Assembly: GCA_964614645.1 (NCBI GenBank)
Contig: CAZTMA010000215.1
Span: 1 to 5,557, forward strand
Origin: MWBF01 sp964614645
Lineage (GTDB): Bacteria > Chloroflexota > Anaerolineae > CG2-30-64-16
Length of the DNA stretch: 5,557 nucleotides
Direction: 5' to 3'
Position numbers and translations under genes: made by a program
Shown here: positions 5,517 to 5,557 of the stretch, piece by piece
Layout of the letters: the number at the start of each line of letters is the position of its first letter
Position numbering within the stretch: position 1 is the stretch's first letter
The notes under the pieces: model-generated
What the model was told of the DNA's origin: nothing
Database searches by the model: none
The model's input: only the letters and a program-made list of their open reading frames with translations

Positions 5517-5557
5517 TGGAGGGAGGGCCTGGGATTGAACCGGCAGGCTGATGTCGA
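5517..5557 (-). tRNA. Possible 3' end of a tRNA (partial, irregular T-arm)
   Basis: On the minus strand the order fits a tRNA 3' end: GGTTCAATCCC (T-loop TTCAATC, 5539-5533), the 3' T-stem strand CCAGG, a 7-nt acceptor strand CCCTCCC (5527-5521), discriminator T (5520) and CCA (5519-5517). The opposing T-stem strand reads CCT-GCC-GG. Without the middle GCC it would pair perfectly with CCAGG; with it, standard numbering gives only 3 of 5 pairs. The 5' half and anticodon lie beyond the window, so identity is unknown. U73 is common in Gly and Cys tRNAs. It could be a real gene, a degraded copy or an integration-derived fragment. Confidence 0.4.

Overview
This window is bacterial and rich in G+C (judged by eye). 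It most resembles Chloroflexota (Anaerolineae/Caldilineae-like). The reasons are a lipoprotein with a Pro/Thr/Glu-rich linker after the lipid-attached cysteine, a family 4 Fe-S uracil-DNA glycosylase next to RNase J, and palindromic GGGCGGAC repeats between genes. No marker gene fixes the taxon, so this is inference.

Layout. On the plus strand, a promoter (132-159) and a good ribosome binding site precede one gene, a secreted lipoprotein (214-1197) with four hexapeptide repeats in its linker. It converges on a minus-strand operon. The 77 bp between them hold two perfect hairpins that are near-identical inverted copies of one palindrome. The rest is a compact minus-strand operon, read right to left: tsaE (5298-4762), tsaB (4778-4080), rimI (4069-3494), udg family 4 (3507-2938) and rnj (2921-1275, TTG start). 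Adjacent genes overlap by 14-17 bp or are separated by 10-16 bp. An extended -10 promoter (5462-5490) lies upstream, giving a leader of about 150 nt that contains two tandem, structurally related hairpins. At the far right edge is what looks like the 3' end of a minus-strand tRNA with an encoded CCA and an irregular T-stem, cut by the window.

How the genes fit together. TsaE and TsaB are two of the partners that make N6-threonylcarbamoyladenosine (t6A) at position 37 of ANN-decoding tRNAs; TsaC and TsaD are not in this window. RimI acetylates the N-terminus of ribosomal protein S18. Family 4 UDG removes uracil from DNA. RNase J processes and degrades RNA. All are housekeeping enzymes with recognisable motifs, and none looks broken.

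No clear new multi-gene system is visible. The least explained signals are non-coding: the paired hairpins in the tsaE leader, which keep the same loop while their stems differ by compensatory changes; the inverted palindrome pair between the convergent genes; and the odd tRNA-like end.
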